Shown: in pieces, positions 37,989-48,337 of the stretch | Position numbering within the stretch: position 1 is the stretch's first letter | Layout: every line of letters begins with the position of its first letter | Source: Glaesserella australis | GTDB taxonomy: Bacteria; Pseudomonadota; Gammaproteobacteria; Enterobacterales; Pasteurellaceae | DNA: 64,000 nt | Assembly (NCBI RefSeq): GCF_003260095.1 | Contig: NZ_PTPX01000007.1 | Coordinates: 126,040 to 190,039 of the forward strand | Direction of reading: 5' to 3' | The notes under the pieces: generated by a model | The model's input: only the letters and a program-made list of their open reading frames with translations | Databases searched by the model: none | What the model was told of the DNA's origin: nothing | Position numbers and translations under genes: made by a program

Positions 37989-39383
37989 TTAAAAAGAAAC
38001 ATCAAAAGAACGACATAAGGAAGCGATAAGTTCTTCCATTTTTTGGCTACGAGAGCCTTTTGCCAACAGAACAAGCGGTTGTTTTTGCTCGATTTTTTGC
38101 AAAATAATCGGGCGTAAAAATTCCGCCATTGCGGTTTTATCATTAAAGTGGTGAGCTGAATTACCGCTAATCACCTCACTCTCTTTGCCGAAGCTGACCA
38201 CTAAGTCCAACTCCGCCTGTTTGACGAAATCCGCCACTTCTTGATGACAAGCTGGGCTATCCTTACCCAACTCCGCCATATCCCCCACCGCAAAAATGCG
38301 AAACGCAGGGTAATTTTTTAATACCGACACCGCCGATTTCATCGAGTCCACGTTGGCGTTATAAGTATCATCAATCAGCAAACAATGTTCATTAATTTCA
38401 ACAGGATACAAACGCCCTTTCACCGCCGAACGCTGTTCTAAACCAGCTTTCACCGCCTGTAAATCTGCCCCGACCGCCATCGCTAACGCCGTTGCCGCCA
38501 ACGCATTGCTGATATTATGCTCGCCCAAATAAGGCAAGTTGATCTCAATTTCGCCCTGCGGACTGTGCAAGGTAAAACGGGAGCCGTTTAGGTGCAGTTC
38601 CACATTCTCCGCCCAAAAATCAGCGTAGCTGTCTTTATCTTCGCCCGTGTAGCAGAACGATTGCAACTCGTGGTTGCCAATCTCTTTTTGCCACTGCGGA
38701 TAGTAATGTGCCAAATTCACAATCGCCTTACCGTCTGCTTTCAAGCCACGATAAATCTCGCCTTTGGCTTGAGCCACACCTGCCAACGAGCCAAAGCCCT
38801 CAAGGTGAGCAGACGCCACATTGTTCACTAAACAAGCATCAGGTTGAGCAATCTCAGTGGTATAAGCAATTTCGCCGATATGATTTGCCCCCAATTCCAC
38901 CACCGCAAATTGATGTTGTGGCGTTAAACGAAGCAACGTTAGCGGAACGCCTAAGTCATTGTTTAAATTACCAAAAGTGTAAAGTACTTGCTCTTCGCAA
39001 GCGGTCACTTTCTGCAAAATTTTTGCAGTCATCTCTTTCACGGTGGTTTTACCTGACGAACCTGTCATCGCCACCGTTTTTGGATTAAGCTCTGCCTTTA
39101 ACCACTTCGCCAGTTGCCCTAACGCTAAACGGGTATCTTCCACGATAATTTGCGGCACAGAAACCGCTAATTCACGCTCCACTACCAACGCCACACAGCC
39201 TTGTTCTATCGCTTTTTCCACATAATCGTGAGCATCAAATTTCTCGCCCTTTAATGCAAAAAATAAGCCATTTTCGACCGCTTGTCGTGTGTCGGTGCTA
39301 ATGTTTTCAATAACAATCTCGCCACTGCCGAGCAGTTTACCTTGAAGAATATTCGCAATACTTTGAACTGAATATGAAATCAT
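37989..39383 (-). CDS. murF: UDP-MurNAc-tripeptide--D-alanyl-D-alanine ligase
   Basis: 464 residues. The Mur P-loop is MTGSSGKTTVKEM, and LGANHIGEIAYT and LIDDTYNANVDSMKSA are also visible. It adds D-Ala-D-Ala (from DdlB) to complete the pentapeptide. Its ATG is only 3 bases past the stop of an AT-rich ORF that separates it from murE, and its ribosome site is weak (TGTGTAATTAAATT). Its translation may therefore depend on that upstream ORF. Confidence 0.97.
   Translation of the reverse strand: MISYSVQSIANILQGKLLGSGEIVIENISTDTRQAVENGLFFALKGEKFDAHDYVEKAIEQGCVALVVERELAVSVPQIIVEDTRLALGQLAKWLKAELNPKTVAMTGSSGKTTVKEMTAKILQKVTACEEQVLYTFGNLNNDLGVPLTLLRLTPQHQFAVVELGANHIGEIAYTTEIAQPDACLVNNVASAHLEGFGSLAGVAQAKGEIYRGLKADGKAIVNLAHYYPQWQKEIGNHELQSFCYTGEDKDSYADFWAENVELHLNGSRFTLHSPQGEIEINLPYLGEHNISNALAATALAMAVGADLQAVKAGLEQRSAVKGRLYPVEINEHCLLIDDTYNANVDSMKSAVSVLKNYPAFRIFAVGDMAELGKDSPACHQEVADFVKQAELDLVVSFGKESEVISGNSAHHFNDKTAMAEFLRPIILQKIEQKQPLVLLAKGSRSQKMEELIASLCRSFDVSF
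38071..38079 (+). repeat. Uptake signal sequence (Apl type), in murF
   Basis: Exact copy. The gene strand reads in an unusual frame, P-L-V. Confidence 0.85.
39277..39285 (-). repeat. Uptake signal sequence (Apl type), in murF
   Basis: Exact copy. The coding strand reads Q-A-V. Confidence 0.85.
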
Positions 39384-39386
39384 AAT

Positions 39387-39809
39387 TTAATTACACAAAC
39401 CTAAGAAAAACGCTGCTCTACTATATGCCAAGATTATTACTATATTAGGTAATATAGCTAAGACAGACATAAAAACATAAGAGAATTTTGACTTAAATAA
39501 TGCATCTTCTCTTCGTTTTATATAATTTATAATACCTTTAGCAGAAAAATACACCGCACCTAACCAAGAAAACCAAAAGATAAAAGAAAACTTATGATTT
39601 ATATCTCCATCTATATAAGCAGCAGAAATAAATACAATTAAATACCAAAATAAAGCTGTTTTTAATGTTATAAATAATTTATATTCTACATTAAAATTTT
39701 TTATAAATTTCCTTTTACAGATTTTTATATAATTTGAGAATGCACCTATATCTTTTTTTAGTTCATTTAAAAATGATTCTCTATCTTTTTTTGGTTTATC
39801 AGATATCAT
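39387..39809 (-). CDS. Unknown AT-rich membrane protein inserted between murE and murF
   Basis: 140 residues that I do not recognise. The N-terminal 45 residues are basic (KPKKDRESFLNELKKD, KICKRKFIKN). About three hydrophobic segments follow: about 49-66, 73-92 and 107-133, with a basic loop NYIKRREDALFKSK between the second and third. The ATG has a strong ribosome site (AAGGAGATCAT). G+C over 39421-39780 is 80 of 360, or 22%, against about half in sampled murE. The gene is in the same direction as the cluster with only 3 bases to murF. No equivalent exists in the standard dcw order. It is likely a late arrival; a small toxin-, immunity- or phage-type membrane protein is possible but unproven. 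Confidence 0.8.
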   Translation of the reverse strand: MISDKPKKDRESFLNELKKDIGAFSNYIKICKRKFIKNFNVEYKLFITLKTALFWYLIVFISAAYIDGDINHKFSFIFWFSWLGAVYFSAKGIINYIKRREDALFKSKFSYVFMSVLAILPNIVIILAYSRAAFFLGLCN

Positions 39810-39866
39810 ATGATCTCCTTGATAATTTAAGGGTCTATCTTGTATTAAGTATACTAGGTCTAGAAT

Positions 39867-41369
39867 TTACCCCAAAAACTTCCTCGCCCACTCTTGATCC
39901 GAGAAGTGATATTTCTTGGTACCGATAATTTGGTAGTCTTCGTGTCCTTTGCCGGCGATTAAAATCACATCTTTCGGTTCGGCTTGAGCAATCGCTTGTT
40001 CAATCGCATATTGACGAATATGCATTGATTGCACCGCTTTTGGCTTGCGGAAGCCTTTCATAATGTCGTTGAAGATCACATCAGGATCTTCGGTTCTAGG
40101 GTTGTCGTCAGTCACAATGACACGATCCGCTAATTGTTCCGCAATGCGAGCCATAAGTGGACGTTTGCCTGTATCACGATCACCACCACAGCCAAAGACG
40201 CACCACAATTCGCCCTCACAGTGTAAACGTGCGGCTTCCAACGCTTTTTCTAGTGCATCAGGGGTGTGGGCGTAATCGACAATCACCATCGGGCTTTCTT
40301 CAGGATTTTCTTCGCTGATTAAGCACTCCATTCGTCCGCATACGCCGTTTAAAAGCGGTGCGGTGTCGAGTAATTTTTGTAAATCGTAGCCGAGAGCCAA
40401 CAAGCCTGCGAAAGCCGTCAATAAGTTGCTCACATTAAACGCCCCAATTAAACGGCTGTTAATTTCGCCATTGCCCCAGCTACTTTCAAAGGCAATCGTT
40501 GCACCTTGTAGGGTAAAACTGACCGCTTGGGCTTTAACCCAACGTGCTTGCTGTGTCTGAAAATCCGCATTGCAACTGACCGCCACCGCCTGTGGCAATT
40601 TCGCCAACCATTCACGCCCGATTTCATCATCGGCATTAATCACTTGCTGTTTTGATGAAAGCTCGCCGAACAAGCGGAATTTCGCTTCGGCATACTCTTC
40701 CATTGTGTTGTGATAATCCAAGTGATCACGGCTTAGGTTAGTGAAAATTGCCAAGTCAAAATCTAGGGCTTCGGCACGATATTGAGCCAAGCCGTGCGAT
40801 GAAACTTCCATTGCACAAAAATCCGCCCCTTGCTCGACAAAACTGGCTAAGTTGCTTTGAATTTCAATGGCTGAACCTGTGGTATTTACAGCTTCTTGCA
40901 CTTGTCCGTATAACCCGTTGCCAATCGTCCCCATTACTGCTGATTTACCACCAAGCAAGTTTCGCCATTGGGCAAAAAGTTGAGCTGTCGTGGTTTTACC
41001 GTTGGTGCCAGTAATGCCGACTAAGGTTAATTTTTCTGATGGATTGCCGTAAAAAGCCCCTGCGATTGCGGAAAGCTGTTTTGGTAAGTTCGGTACTTCA
41101 AGTACACAAGCGGTTACTTTTTCCTGATTTGGTGTAAATTTTTCTGCAAATCGCACCGCTTGCACGTTTTCATCCGCTTCGGCTAAAACTAGCGTTGCAC
41201 CTTGTTCAATCGCTTTTTCGATAAATTGACGACCATCAACTTGATGTCCTTTTAACGCGACAAAAAGATCGCCTTGCCCGACTTTGCGGCTGTCTAAAGT
41301 CATTTGGTTTAATGTACCTAGTGTTGTCCAATTCGCTAATTCAGGAAAAAACGGAAGTAAACGGTTCAT
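39867..41369 (-). CDS. murE: UDP-MurNAc-L-alanyl-D-glutamate--2,6-diaminopimelate ligase
   Basis: 500 residues. The Mur P-loop is [13 protein letters not shown] (119-131), the substrate region is SRDHLDYH, and the amino-acid selecting motif DNPR is at 422-425, which marks specificity for meso-diaminopimelate rather than lysine. It adds the third residue of the stem peptide. It lies 16 bases after ftsI; the next canonical gene, murF, is separated from it by the AT-rich ORF. Confidence 0.97.
   Translation of the reverse strand: MNRLLPFFPELANWTTLGTLNQMTLDSRKVGQGDLFVALKGHQVDGRQFIEKAIEQGATLVLAEADENVQAVRFAEKFTPNQEKVTACVLEVPNLPKQLSAIAGAFYGNPSEKLTLVGITGTNGKTTTAQLFAQWRNLLGGKSAVMGTIGNGLYGQVQEAVNTTGSAIEIQSNLASFVEQGADFCAMEVSSHGLAQYRAEALDFDLAIFTNLSRDHLDYHNTMEEYAEAKFRLFGELSSKQQVINADDEIGREWLAKLPQAVAVSCNADFQTQQARWVKAQAVSFTLQGATIAFESSWGNGEINSRLIGAFNVSNLLTAFAGLLALGYDLQKLLDTAPLLNGVCGRMECLISEENPEESPMVIVDYAHTPDALEKALEAARLHCEGELWCVFGCGGDRDTGKRPLMARIAEQLADRVIVTDDNPRTEDPDVIFNDIMKGFRKPKAVQSMHIRQYAIEQAIAQAEPKDVILIAGKGHEDYQIIGTKKYHFSDQEWARKFLG
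41106..41114 (+). repeat. Uptake signal sequence (Apl type), in murE
   Basis: Exact copy. The gene strand reads T-A-C. Confidence 0.85.
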
Positions 41370-41385
41370 TATGTTGCCTCAATAT

Positions 41386-43440
41386 CTAATTTGTCGAATT
41401 CGTCTTCATCTCTCTTACGGCACTTTGAGTGTCTTCTGTGAGATTGTCTGGTTTAATATTTTTTGCTTTTAAGGTATAGCCCATAATACTTGAAAACAGT
41501 GGCGCAGAAATTGCACCGCCATAGTAGGCTCCAGCTTTTGGTTCATTAATTAATACTACCAATGCAAAACGTGGGTCGCTCGCAGGTGCAATCCCAGCCG
41601 TATACGCAATATATTTTTCAACATATTTGCCCTTTTCTAATTTACGTGCCGTACCTGTTTTAATCGCAACTCGATAGCCGTCAACTGCGGCTTTTGCGCC
41701 ACCTTCGCCTTTTGCTGCTACGCTTTCCATCATATGTACGACATCTTTGGTAATTTTCTCTGGAAGTACACGCTCACCAATCACAGGCGGATCCACTTTG
41801 GTAATGGAAAGTGGTCTATAAATCCCAAAACTTCCCAAAGTGGCATAAGCTCGAGCCAACTGTAATGGCGTCACATTCAAACCATAGCCATAAGCCATCG
41901 TTGCACGTTCAATGTCTGCCCAACGTTTACGATCACCGTTCGTACCACGTTGTTCACCAAGCCCTAACCCTGTATCTTTACCAAAGCCAACTTTGCTATA
42001 GGTTTCTACTAAGGCAGTTGAAGGCATTCTTAACGCTAAACGGCTTACACCAATATTACTAGACTTTTGTAAGATGCCTGTAAGTGTTAAGCTATCACGT
42101 GGCGCCACATCTTTAATCGTATGTCCATTTACTACAAAAGGTCTTGTGCTAATGACTTCACTTGGGTAAGTCACTTTATTTTGCAATGCTGTTAATACCA
42201 CTAAAGGTTTTACCGTCGAGCCTGGTTCAAAGGTATCCGTAATGGCTCTGTTACGTGCTAAATCAGATTTAAATTCAGCACGATTATTCGGGTTGAAAGA
42301 AGGTGCATTCGCCATTGCTAACACTTCCCCCGTTTGAATATCGACCAAAACGGCTGTGCCTGATTCTGCTTTATTTTCAATTACCGCTTTCTTAATTTCA
42401 CGGTAAACCATTGACTGCAATTCTTCATCAATACTTAAAACAACATCTTGTGGGTCATATTTTTTTTCATCTCGAATATGTTCAATCACATTACCACGAG
42501 CATCTTTACGAATCACTTGTTTACCATTTTTACCCACAAGTAAACTATCGAAACTTCTCTCTAAACCTTCGGTACCTTGCTTGTCATCAACATCTGTAAA
42601 CCCAACCAATTGTGAAACTTCTTCTGCTAAAGGATATACACGACGAGATTCTACTTTAAGCACTAAACCATCAATTTTTAACTCTTTTGAATAATCAGCA
42701 ATGACTTCAGACTCATGACGAGAAAGATATAAAAAACGTTGATTAGATGATGTATACATTTTATCCATCATCTCGTTATATTTCATACCTAATGCTTTAG
42801 CCAGTTCTTGCATTTTTTGACGCTCTAATTGGCTGTATTCATTATCTAAACGTAAAAATGCAGAGTCCGGATTATTTCTTACTCGTTGAATTAACTGGTT
42901 GTAATCTAAACCTGTTGATTTTGCTAATAATGTCCAATAATCTTCATTTTTATTATTTAAAATAGATCTTGCATCATATTTTACTTCTTTATTTTGCGGC
43001 TTAGCTTTAATGAAATTATTAACACTCGCCTCAATCTTACTCGCTGATGCTTCCATTTCCATGGCAAGTGCTCGCCATTGTGTTTTCGTACGACGGAGCT
43101 TCGTATCAAAATATTCTTTAGGATCGATCGTAATCGAATACATTGGTACACTAATGGATAAAACACGACCATTACGATCAAGAATTTTTCCTCTCGTAAA
43201 AGGTAACTCTTTTGTTCTTAATGAACGATCATTTGCCTCTTTAATCAATCTGTCAGAATCTATCACTTGTAAAGAAAAACTTTTCCAAATTAATGCCAAT
43301 GCGCCAATAATCAAAAGGGCATAAGTAAGAATAAAACGCCAAGGCAAAAAACTCGGTTGATTCGCTAATTCCGAGTTTTCTGCAATCTGATTAATTTCTT
43401 CTTTTTTCTTACTACTTTTAAATTTGACAGACTTTTTCAT
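41386..43440 (-). CDS. ftsI: Septal transpeptidase FtsI (PBP3), enlarged
   Basis: 684 residues, against 588 in E. coli and about 610 in H. influenzae. It has a cytoplasmic basic N-terminus, a membrane anchor (about 34-57), a non-catalytic pedestal, then the transpeptidase with S408 in STVK, S460-S461-N462 and KTG at 594-596. The extra length is in the pedestal: residues about 170-200 ([20 protein letters not shown]) and 211-241 ([20 protein letters not shown]) look like two copies of one unit, where relatives have one. It cross-links septal peptidoglycan with FtsW. Confidence 0.96.
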   Translation of the reverse strand: MKKSVKFKSSKKKEEINQIAENSELANQPSFLPWRFILTYALLIIGALALIWKSFSLQVIDSDRLIKEANDRSLRTKELPFTRGKILDRNGRVLSISVPMYSITIDPKEYFDTKLRRTKTQWRALAMEMEASASKIEASVNNFIKAKPQNKEVKYDARSILNNKNEDYWTLLAKSTGLDYNQLIQRVRNNPDSAFLRLDNEYSQLERQKMQELAKALGMKYNEMMDKMYTSSNQRFLYLSRHESEVIADYSKELKIDGLVLKVESRRVYPLAEEVSQLVGFTDVDDKQGTEGLERSFDSLLVGKNGKQVIRKDARGNVIEHIRDEKKYDPQDVVLSIDEELQSMVYREIKKAVIENKAESGTAVLVDIQTGEVLAMANAPSFNPNNRAEFKSDLARNRAITDTFEPGSTVKPLVVLTALQNKVTYPSEVISTRPFVVNGHTIKDVAPRDSLTLTGILQKSSNIGVSRLALRMPSTALVETYSKVGFGKDTGLGLGEQRGTNGDRKRWADIERATMAYGYGLNVTPLQLARAYATLGSFGIYRPLSITKVDPPVIGERVLPEKITKDVVHMMESVAAKGEGGAKAAVDGYRVAIKTGTARKLEKGKYVEKYIAYTAGIAPASDPRFALVVLINEPKAGAYYGGAISAPLFSSIMGYTLKAKNIKPDNLTEDTQSAVREMKTNSTN

Positions 43441-43441
43441 A

Positions 43442-43753
43442 TCACTCTACTAAAATAATCTCTTGCTCTTTTTTGATTGGTTGCAAACCAAACTTCTCTG
43501 CAACAGCCTCAACACGTGATTTCTGACTACGAGAATTTTCTTCTAACTGTAAATGAATATATTGACTTTCTAGTTTTTGATTTTTTTGAACAAGCGCACC
43601 TTGCTCTGCAATTAATAAACGTGTTTGATGAGTAATCCAAATTGTTGCCACAGCACTAACAATAACCCCTAATAAAAGCAATAAAGCAACTTTATTATGA
43701 CTGGTTAAATCATCTAAAATCACTTGTCGTAAAGGATAACGTTCGTTTGACAT
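43442..43753 (-). CDS. ftsL: Cell division protein FtsL
   Basis: 103 residues with one membrane segment (about 19-40, [20 protein letters not shown]) and a periplasmic coiled coil ([20 protein letters not shown]). FtsL pairs with FtsB and FtsQ in the divisome. It is recognised mainly by size, topology and position between rsmH (one-base overlap) and ftsI (one-base gap). Confidence 0.92.
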   Translation of the reverse strand: MSNERYPLRQVILDDLTSHNKVALLLLLGVIVSAVATIWITHQTRLLIAEQGALVQKNQKLESQYIHLQLEENSRSQKSRVEAVAEKFGLQPIKKEQEIILVE

Positions 43754-44691
43754 TATCGTTTCTCCGCAATTCTTAACACGGCACTCCGCGAGCGTGGGTT
43801 CGCATCAATTTCGGCATCGCTTGGCATAATCGCTTTGCCGATAGTTTTTAAAGGGATATTTTTATTTAATTCACTTTCTAAAATCGGCAAGCCTTTTGGC
43901 ACGGCTTCGCCTTTACTCTGCTTACGCATAAACTGTTTGACCATTCGATCTTCAAGAGAATGGAAGCTGATTATCGACAAACGTCCCTCAGGAGCAAGCA
44001 CATTGATTGCCGAATTTAACGCTTTTTCTAACTCATCTAATTCGCTGTTGATATAAATGCGAATCGCCTGAAAAGAACGGGTAGCTGGGTGTTTGTGCTT
44101 ATCTTTAAACGGTACAGCATCAGCAATGATTTGCGCCAATTGCAAGGTGCGAGAAATTTTCTCATTTGCAGATTTATTGTAAGAAACGACCGCTTGTGCA
44201 ATGCGTTTTGCAAAGCGTTCTTCGCCAAACTCTTTTAACACCCAAGCCAAATCATCTACAGAAACTTGAGCCAACCATTCCATTGCTGATAAGCCTTTGG
44301 TGGTATCCATACGCATATCCAACGGTCCGTCTCGCATAAAGCTAAAGCCACGTTCCGCTTCGTCAAGTTGTGGAGAAGATACACCAAGATCAAGCAAAAT
44401 GCCGTCAATTTTGCCGATCAAGCCGAGATCTTCACAAATTTCAGGAATAGACGAAAAGGCACTATGGACAATTTGAAAACGGGAATCGGTAATGGTTTGA
44501 GCTTCGGCAATGGCTCGTGGATCACGATCGATCGCAATCAACCTGCCTTGCTCGCCTAGCTTGCTGAGAATAAGACGTGAATGACCGCCACGCCCGAAGG
44601 TGCCATCAATATAGATGCCATTTGGTTTAATTGCCAATCCATCAACAGCCTCTTTTAAGAGAACGGTGATATGTTTTGGAGCGTCACTCAT
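43753..44691 (-). CDS. rsmH: 16S rRNA (cytosine1402-N4)-methyltransferase
   Basis: 312 residues. The N-terminal [13 protein letters not shown] is followed by the SAM-binding [13 protein letters not shown], and then [22 protein letters not shown] and the C-terminal [15 protein letters not shown]. It methylates 16S rRNA near the P site. It is the second gene of the cluster and overlaps ftsL by one base. Confidence 0.97.
   Translation of the reverse strand: MSDAPKHITVLLKEAVDGLAIKPNGIYIDGTFGRGGHSRLILSKLGEQGRLIAIDRDPRAIAEAQTITDSRFQIVHSAFSSIPEICEDLGLIGKIDGILLDLGVSSPQLDEAERGFSFMRDGPLDMRMDTTKGLSAMEWLAQVSVDDLAWVLKEFGEERFAKRIAQAVVSYNKSANEKISRTLQLAQIIADAVPFKDKHKHPATRSFQAIRIYINSELDELEKALNSAINVLAPEGRLSIISFHSLEDRMVKQFMRKQSKGEAVPKGLPILESELNKNIPLKTIGKAIMPSDAEIDANPRSRSAVLRIAEKR
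44189..44197 (-). repeat. Uptake signal sequence (Apl type), in rsmH
   Basis: Exact copy. The coding strand reads Q-A-V. Confidence 0.85.
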
Positions 44692-44702
44692 ATTATTTCC
44701 TA

Positions 44703-45173
44703 CTATAAAGAGAGATGTTTTAACGCTTCACAGTTCAACATCTCATCTGAACTGCCAATAGCAAGATCTTCGCTAATTTGTTTTTGCCACTGCTGATCTT
44801 GCCAAATTTCAAATTTATTTAGCTGCCCAACTAACATAATTTGTTGCTCAAGCTGAGCGTGCTGACGCAAGGTTGGGCTAAGCAAAATTCTCCCTGAAGC
44901 ATCCATTTCACACTCTGTAGCAAACCCCTGCATAACACGCTGAATACGGCGTTGTGTTGGATCAAAATTAGAAAGAGAGAGTAATTTTTGTTCAACAATT
45001 TCCCATTCATGTAATGGATAGAGCAATAAACAAGGCTGACGAATATCTACCGTACAAATTAATGATCCGCTGTGCTTTTCTAAAAGTTCTGCACGATAAC
45101 GGGTCGGAATAGCGATCCGCCCTTTACTATCAATGCTAATTGAAGTTGCACCACGAAACATTTTCTTGCTCAT
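44703..45173 (-). CDS. mraZ: Transcriptional regulator MraZ
   Basis: 156 residues with two SpoVT/AbrB-like beta domains: [15 protein letters not shown] (first DxxxR motif, about 16-30) and [17 protein letters not shown] (second, about 88-104). MraZ binds GTGGG-type repeats upstream of its own gene and represses the dcw promoter. It is first in the cluster, and three such repeats lie just upstream. Confidence 0.96.
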   Translation of the reverse strand: MSKKMFRGATSISIDSKGRIAIPTRYRAELLEKHSGSLICTVDIRQPCLLLYPLHEWEIVEQKLLSLSNFDPTQRRIQRVMQGFATECEMDASGRILLSPTLRQHAQLEQQIMLVGQLNKFEIWQDQQWQKQISEDLAIGSSDEMLNCEALKHLSL

Positions 45174-45205
45174 CTGAATGAAAGATTAGGAATTTTGGAA
45201 AAAGT

Positions 45206-45230
45206 TCCACAAAACACCACTTTTTCCCAC
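45206..45230 (-). promoter_or_regulatory. MraZ boxes upstream of mraZ
   Basis: On the minus strand GTGGG, GTGGT and GTGGA recur every 10 bases (plus positions 45226-45230, 45216-45220, 45206-45210), the spacing of the MraZ operator. Only the first repeat is canonical. Confidence 0.82.
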
Positions 45231-45244
45231 TTTAATTGGAGAAT

Positions 45245-45271
45245 TTTATAGTGTTAGAAGATACTGGGCAA
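45245..45271 (-). promoter_or_regulatory. Candidate dcw (mraZ) promoter
   Basis: Minus-strand TTGCCC (plus 45266-45271) and TATAAA (plus 45245-45250) are 15 bases apart, or 16 if the -35 is read as CTTGCC. The MraZ boxes follow immediately downstream. Moderate match only. Confidence 0.5.
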
Positions 45272-45282
45272 GCTTTATATAT

Positions 45283-45312
45283 AAAAAAAGAAAGGCATCT
45301 TTTGATGCCTTT
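45283..45312 (-). terminator. Rho-independent terminator of fadR
   Basis: On the minus strand AAAGGCATC-AAAA-GATGCCTTT is followed by CTTTTTTT. It lies 22 bases past the fadR stop. Confidence 0.92.
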
Positions 45313-45334
45313 AGAATATAAAAAGAAAAATTCA

Positions 45335-46057
45335 CTATTCTCCAAAATTTGGTGGTAAATTTTTTAACATTTGCGCCCAGATTTCCGTACTTCGTTGTCG
45401 ACTGATCGCTAAGCATTCTACAGCTTTTTGGTAATCATTTGATTCACAAGCGGTACGAAGAGCCTGATAAAATGAAAAACTCAACTGACGAGAATTTGGA
45501 TTTGAGAAAAAGAGAGAAGCCGTTTTTAAATACAGATCTTTAAAGCTATTTAAAATTAATCCATATACAGGTTTATTCGCAATAAACGTAAAATCATGGT
45601 ACAGTTTATAATCAAATTCAGCATATGACTTAGCATTATCTTGTAACGTATCTAGATCCTGTAAAAGTAGAGCAGATGTTTGATGATCAGCTTTAATTGC
45701 TTCTGGAATAAAGTATTCCCCCATTCTCGTTCTTAAAGAAACAACATTTGAAATAATCGTAGGAGTAATAGATTCATCCAAACTAATCAAAGTATGGATA
45801 ATGTTTGGTCCAGCTGTTTCCCAAATATCATTAACCCTTGTCGGTTTTCCATGCTGAATATTGACCCATCCATCGCGAGCAAGCCTTTGTAAAACTTCTC
45901 TTAGTGTTGTTCTTGTTACACCAATAATATCTGCCAACTCACGTTCCGCAGGTAAATCTGAACCTGCAGGGAAATGGTGATTCCAGATACTTTTAACAAT
46001 ATATTCCTCAGCAAGTGCTGCCGGACTTTGTGCTTTTAAGATTTCAGATTGACTCAT
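45335..46057 (-). CDS. fadR: Fatty acid metabolism regulator FadR
   Basis: 240 residues from the ATG at 46057 (E. coli 239); an upstream extension of 23 residues is open but does not match the family. The winged helix LPAERELADIIGVTRTTLREVLQRLARDGW (about 33-62, in two parts) is nearly identical to E. coli FadR, and the C-terminal acyl-CoA-binding domain aligns through KPVYGLILNSFKDLY. It senses long-chain acyl-CoA. It is divergent from nhaB, as in E. coli. I saw no clear FadR operator in the intergenic region. Confidence 0.94.
   Translation of the reverse strand: MSQSEILKAQSPAALAEEYIVKSIWNHHFPAGSDLPAERELADIIGVTRTTLREVLQRLARDGWVNIQHGKPTRVNDIWETAGPNIIHTLISLDESITPTIISNVVSLRTRMGEYFIPEAIKADHQTSALLLQDLDTLQDNAKSYAEFDYKLYHDFTFIANKPVYGLILNSFKDLYLKTASLFFSNPNSRQLSFSFYQALRTACESNDYQKAVECLAISRQRSTEIWAQMLKNLPPNFGE
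45446..45454 (+). repeat. Uptake signal sequence (Apl type), in fadR
   Basis: Exact copy. The gene strand reads T-A-C. Confidence 0.85.
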
Positions 46058-46226
46058 TGAGATTATTTCGCCAGAATGTGAAGAAAAACTCCACGTGAAT
46101 AATAAAAATTGTGACGCACTTATCAAATTTTAGACGAGAACTCACAATAATGTGCTTTTTGTATTATCGTTTAATCTAAAGTAGATTACAATCCACAATC
46201 ATTTTTTCCTTACCTAAGTGAATATT

Positions 46227-47771
46227 ATGAATAATCTTGATGCCTTTTATAAAAATTTTCTAGGTAATGCGCCTGAATGGTATAAGGTTTGCATTGTTGC
46301 CTTTTTAATAATTAATCCACTTCTTTATTTCTTTATTAGTCCATTTGTCGCTGGATGGGCTTTGGTTGCAGAATTTATTTTCACTTTAGCCATGGCATTG
46401 AAATGTTATCCACTTCAACCCGGCGGGCTTTTAGCAATCGAAGCTGTTATCATCGGCATGACAAGTGCAAGCCATATCAAAAAGGAAATTTTAGCGAATT
46501 TTGAAGTTATTTTACTGTTGATGTTTATGGTTGCAGGCATCTATTTTATGAAACGCTTGCTCCTTTATGCTTTCACTAAACTTCTCATTTCAATCCATTC
46601 TAAAAAAATGCTTTCATTAACGTTCTGCTTAAGTGCGGCATTTTTATCTGCTTTCCTTGATGCTTTAACCGTTATTGCAGTGATTATCAGCGTCGGTATG
46701 GGATTCTATAAGGTTTATCATAAAGTCGCTTCAGGTGGATTACTAGACGATGATGAATCCGATGATGCTTCAAGTGACAACCTAATTACTAATAAACAAA
46801 TCTTGGAGCAATTTCGTGGCTTCTTACGTAGTCTCTTAATGCACGCTGGTGTAGGTAGTGCATTGGGTGGTGTAATGACTATGGTGGGAGAGCCGCAAAA
46901 CTTAATCATTGCAGCACAAGCCGACTGGGGTTTTGGTGAGTTTTTCTTACGAGTTGCGCCAATTAGTATTACGGTTTTAATTTGTGGTATTGCTACATGC
47001 TATTTAGTAGAAAAATATAGATTATTCGGTTACGGCGATCGTTTACCTCGCAAAGTTTGGGTCGTTTTAGCTCACTATAATTTACGTAAAGAACAAGAAA
47101 TGACCAAACAAGATAGAATGAAATTAGTCATTCAAGCGATTGTTGGTGTTTGGTTAATTATTGGATTAGCTTTACATTTAGCAGATGTTGGCTTAATCGG
47201 TCTCTCTGTTATCATTTTCTGTACTGCCTTTTGTGGTGTCACCGATGAGCATGCGCTTGGAAAAGCATTCCAAGAATCATTACCTTTCACTGCACTGTTA
47301 GTTGTCTTCTTCTCCGTCGTCGCAGCAATCGTCGATTTAAAACTTTTTGATCCAATTATTCAATTTGTACTTTCAGCAGAAGAAAGCTCACAGCTTGCAC
47401 TTTTCTATATCTTTAACGGCCTACTCTCCATGATTTCAGATAACGTTTTTGTCGGCACAGTCTATATTAATGAAGCAAAATCAGCCTTTGAATCTGGGAT
47501 AATTAGTCGTGAACAATTTGATTTAATTGCGGTTGCTATCAACACAGGGACAAACTTACCGTCCGTTGCAACACCAAATGGTCAAGCGGCATTCTTATTC
47601 CTATTAACTTCAGCAATAGCGCCGTTAATTCGTTTATCCTATGGACGAATGGTCTATATGGCATTACCATATACCATCGTACTCTCTGTTGTAGGTTTTC
47701 TCTCTTTAGAATTTTTACTGCCTACATTGACAGAATTAATGACGAATTGGGGATGGCTTGTTACCCGTTAA
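46227..47771 (+). CDS. nhaB: Na+/H+ antiporter NhaB
   Basis: 514 residues from the ATG at 46227, which matches the usual family length; a GTG at 46218 is also open. It has about a dozen membrane helices, with family segments [50 protein letters not shown] and [20 protein letters not shown]. It expels sodium in exchange for protons in the inner membrane. The fadR<>nhaB-dsbB arrangement is the same as in E. coli. Confidence 0.95.
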   Translation: MNNLDAFYKNFLGNAPEWYKVCIVAFLIINPLLYFFISPFVAGWALVAEFIFTLAMALKCYPLQPGGLLAIEAVIIGMTSASHIKKEILANFEVILLLMFMVAGIYFMKRLLLYAFTKLLISIHSKKMLSLTFCLSAAFLSAFLDALTVIAVIISVGMGFYKVYHKVASGGLLDDDESDDASSDNLITNKQILEQFRGFLRSLLMHAGVGSALGGVMTMVGEPQNLIIAAQADWGFGEFFLRVAPISITVLICGIATCYLVEKYRLFGYGDRLPRKVWVVLAHYNLRKEQEMTKQDRMKLVIQAIVGVWLIIGLALHLADVGLIGLSVIIFCTAFCGVTDEHALGKAFQESLPFTALLVVFFSVVAAIVDLKLFDPIIQFVLSAEESSQLALFYIFNGLLSMISDNVFVGTVYINEAKSAFESGIISREQFDLIAVAINTGTNLPSVATPNGQAAFLFLLTSAIAPLIRLSYGRMVYMALPYTIVLSVVGFLSLEFLLPTLTELMTNWGWLVTR

Positions 47772-47783
47772 TTAAGGAATATT

Positions 47784-48326
47784 ATGTTTAGTTATTTCAA
47801 AGAGCTTTCACTTAGTCGCGGAGCTTGGATATTACTCACCGTAAGCTGTATGGCATTGGAAGCGACCGCTCTTTATTTCCAACATGGCATGGGGTTAAAT
47901 CCTTGTGTAATGTGCATTTATGAACGTTTGGCACTATTTGCTATTCTTGTTGCAGGCATTATTGGAATGCTAGCACCACGCAATCTACTGATTCGTTGGA
48001 TAGCATTACTTATGGGATTGTTTGGATCTATTAAAGGGCTAAACTTAGCGATAAAACACACCGATTATCAGCTTAATCCAGCTCCATGGAATCAATGTTC
48101 ACCTTTCGTTGAGTTTCCAGAAACCCTGCCATTAAATAAATGGTTTCCAAATGTATTTGAAGCAACTGCAGGCGGTGACTGTGGAAAAATCGTTTGGAAG
48201 TTTCTTGATTTATCGATGCCACAATGGTTAATTGCTATTTTTGCGGTCTATGTTGTTATTTTTGTTTTAATTACGTTAAGTCAATTTAAGCGTAGCCGTA
48301 AAACTGGGCGTAACTTATTCCGCTAA
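47784..48326 (+). CDS. dsbB: Disulfide bond formation protein DsbB
   Basis: 180 residues with four membrane helices. The quinone-coupled pair is C41/C44 (NPCVMCIYERL) and the second periplasmic pair is C105/C133. It reoxidises DsbA and passes electrons to quinones. It lies 12 bases after nhaB, and a small ORF follows it directly. Confidence 0.96.
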   Translation: MFSYFKELSLSRGAWILLTVSCMALEATALYFQHGMGLNPCVMCIYERLALFAILVAGIIGMLAPRNLLIRWIALLMGLFGSIKGLNLAIKHTDYQLNPAPWNQCSPFVEFPETLPLNKWFPNVFEATAGGDCGKIVWKFLDLSMPQWLIAIFAVYVVIFVLITLSQFKRSRKTGRNLFR

Positions 48327-48337
48327 GGAGATACGAT

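Noticed and set aside
41386-43440. FtsI residues near KTG as beta-lactam-resistance substitutions
   Set aside because: The H. influenzae resistance positions cannot be transferred reliably to this longer protein, and the motifs STVK, SSN and KTG are intact.
46629-46637. AAGTGCGGC in nhaB, and a similar 9-mer in murC near 32190
   Set aside because: The last base of the Haemophilus core is wrong and the flanks do not fit, so these do not widen the foreign-signal claim.
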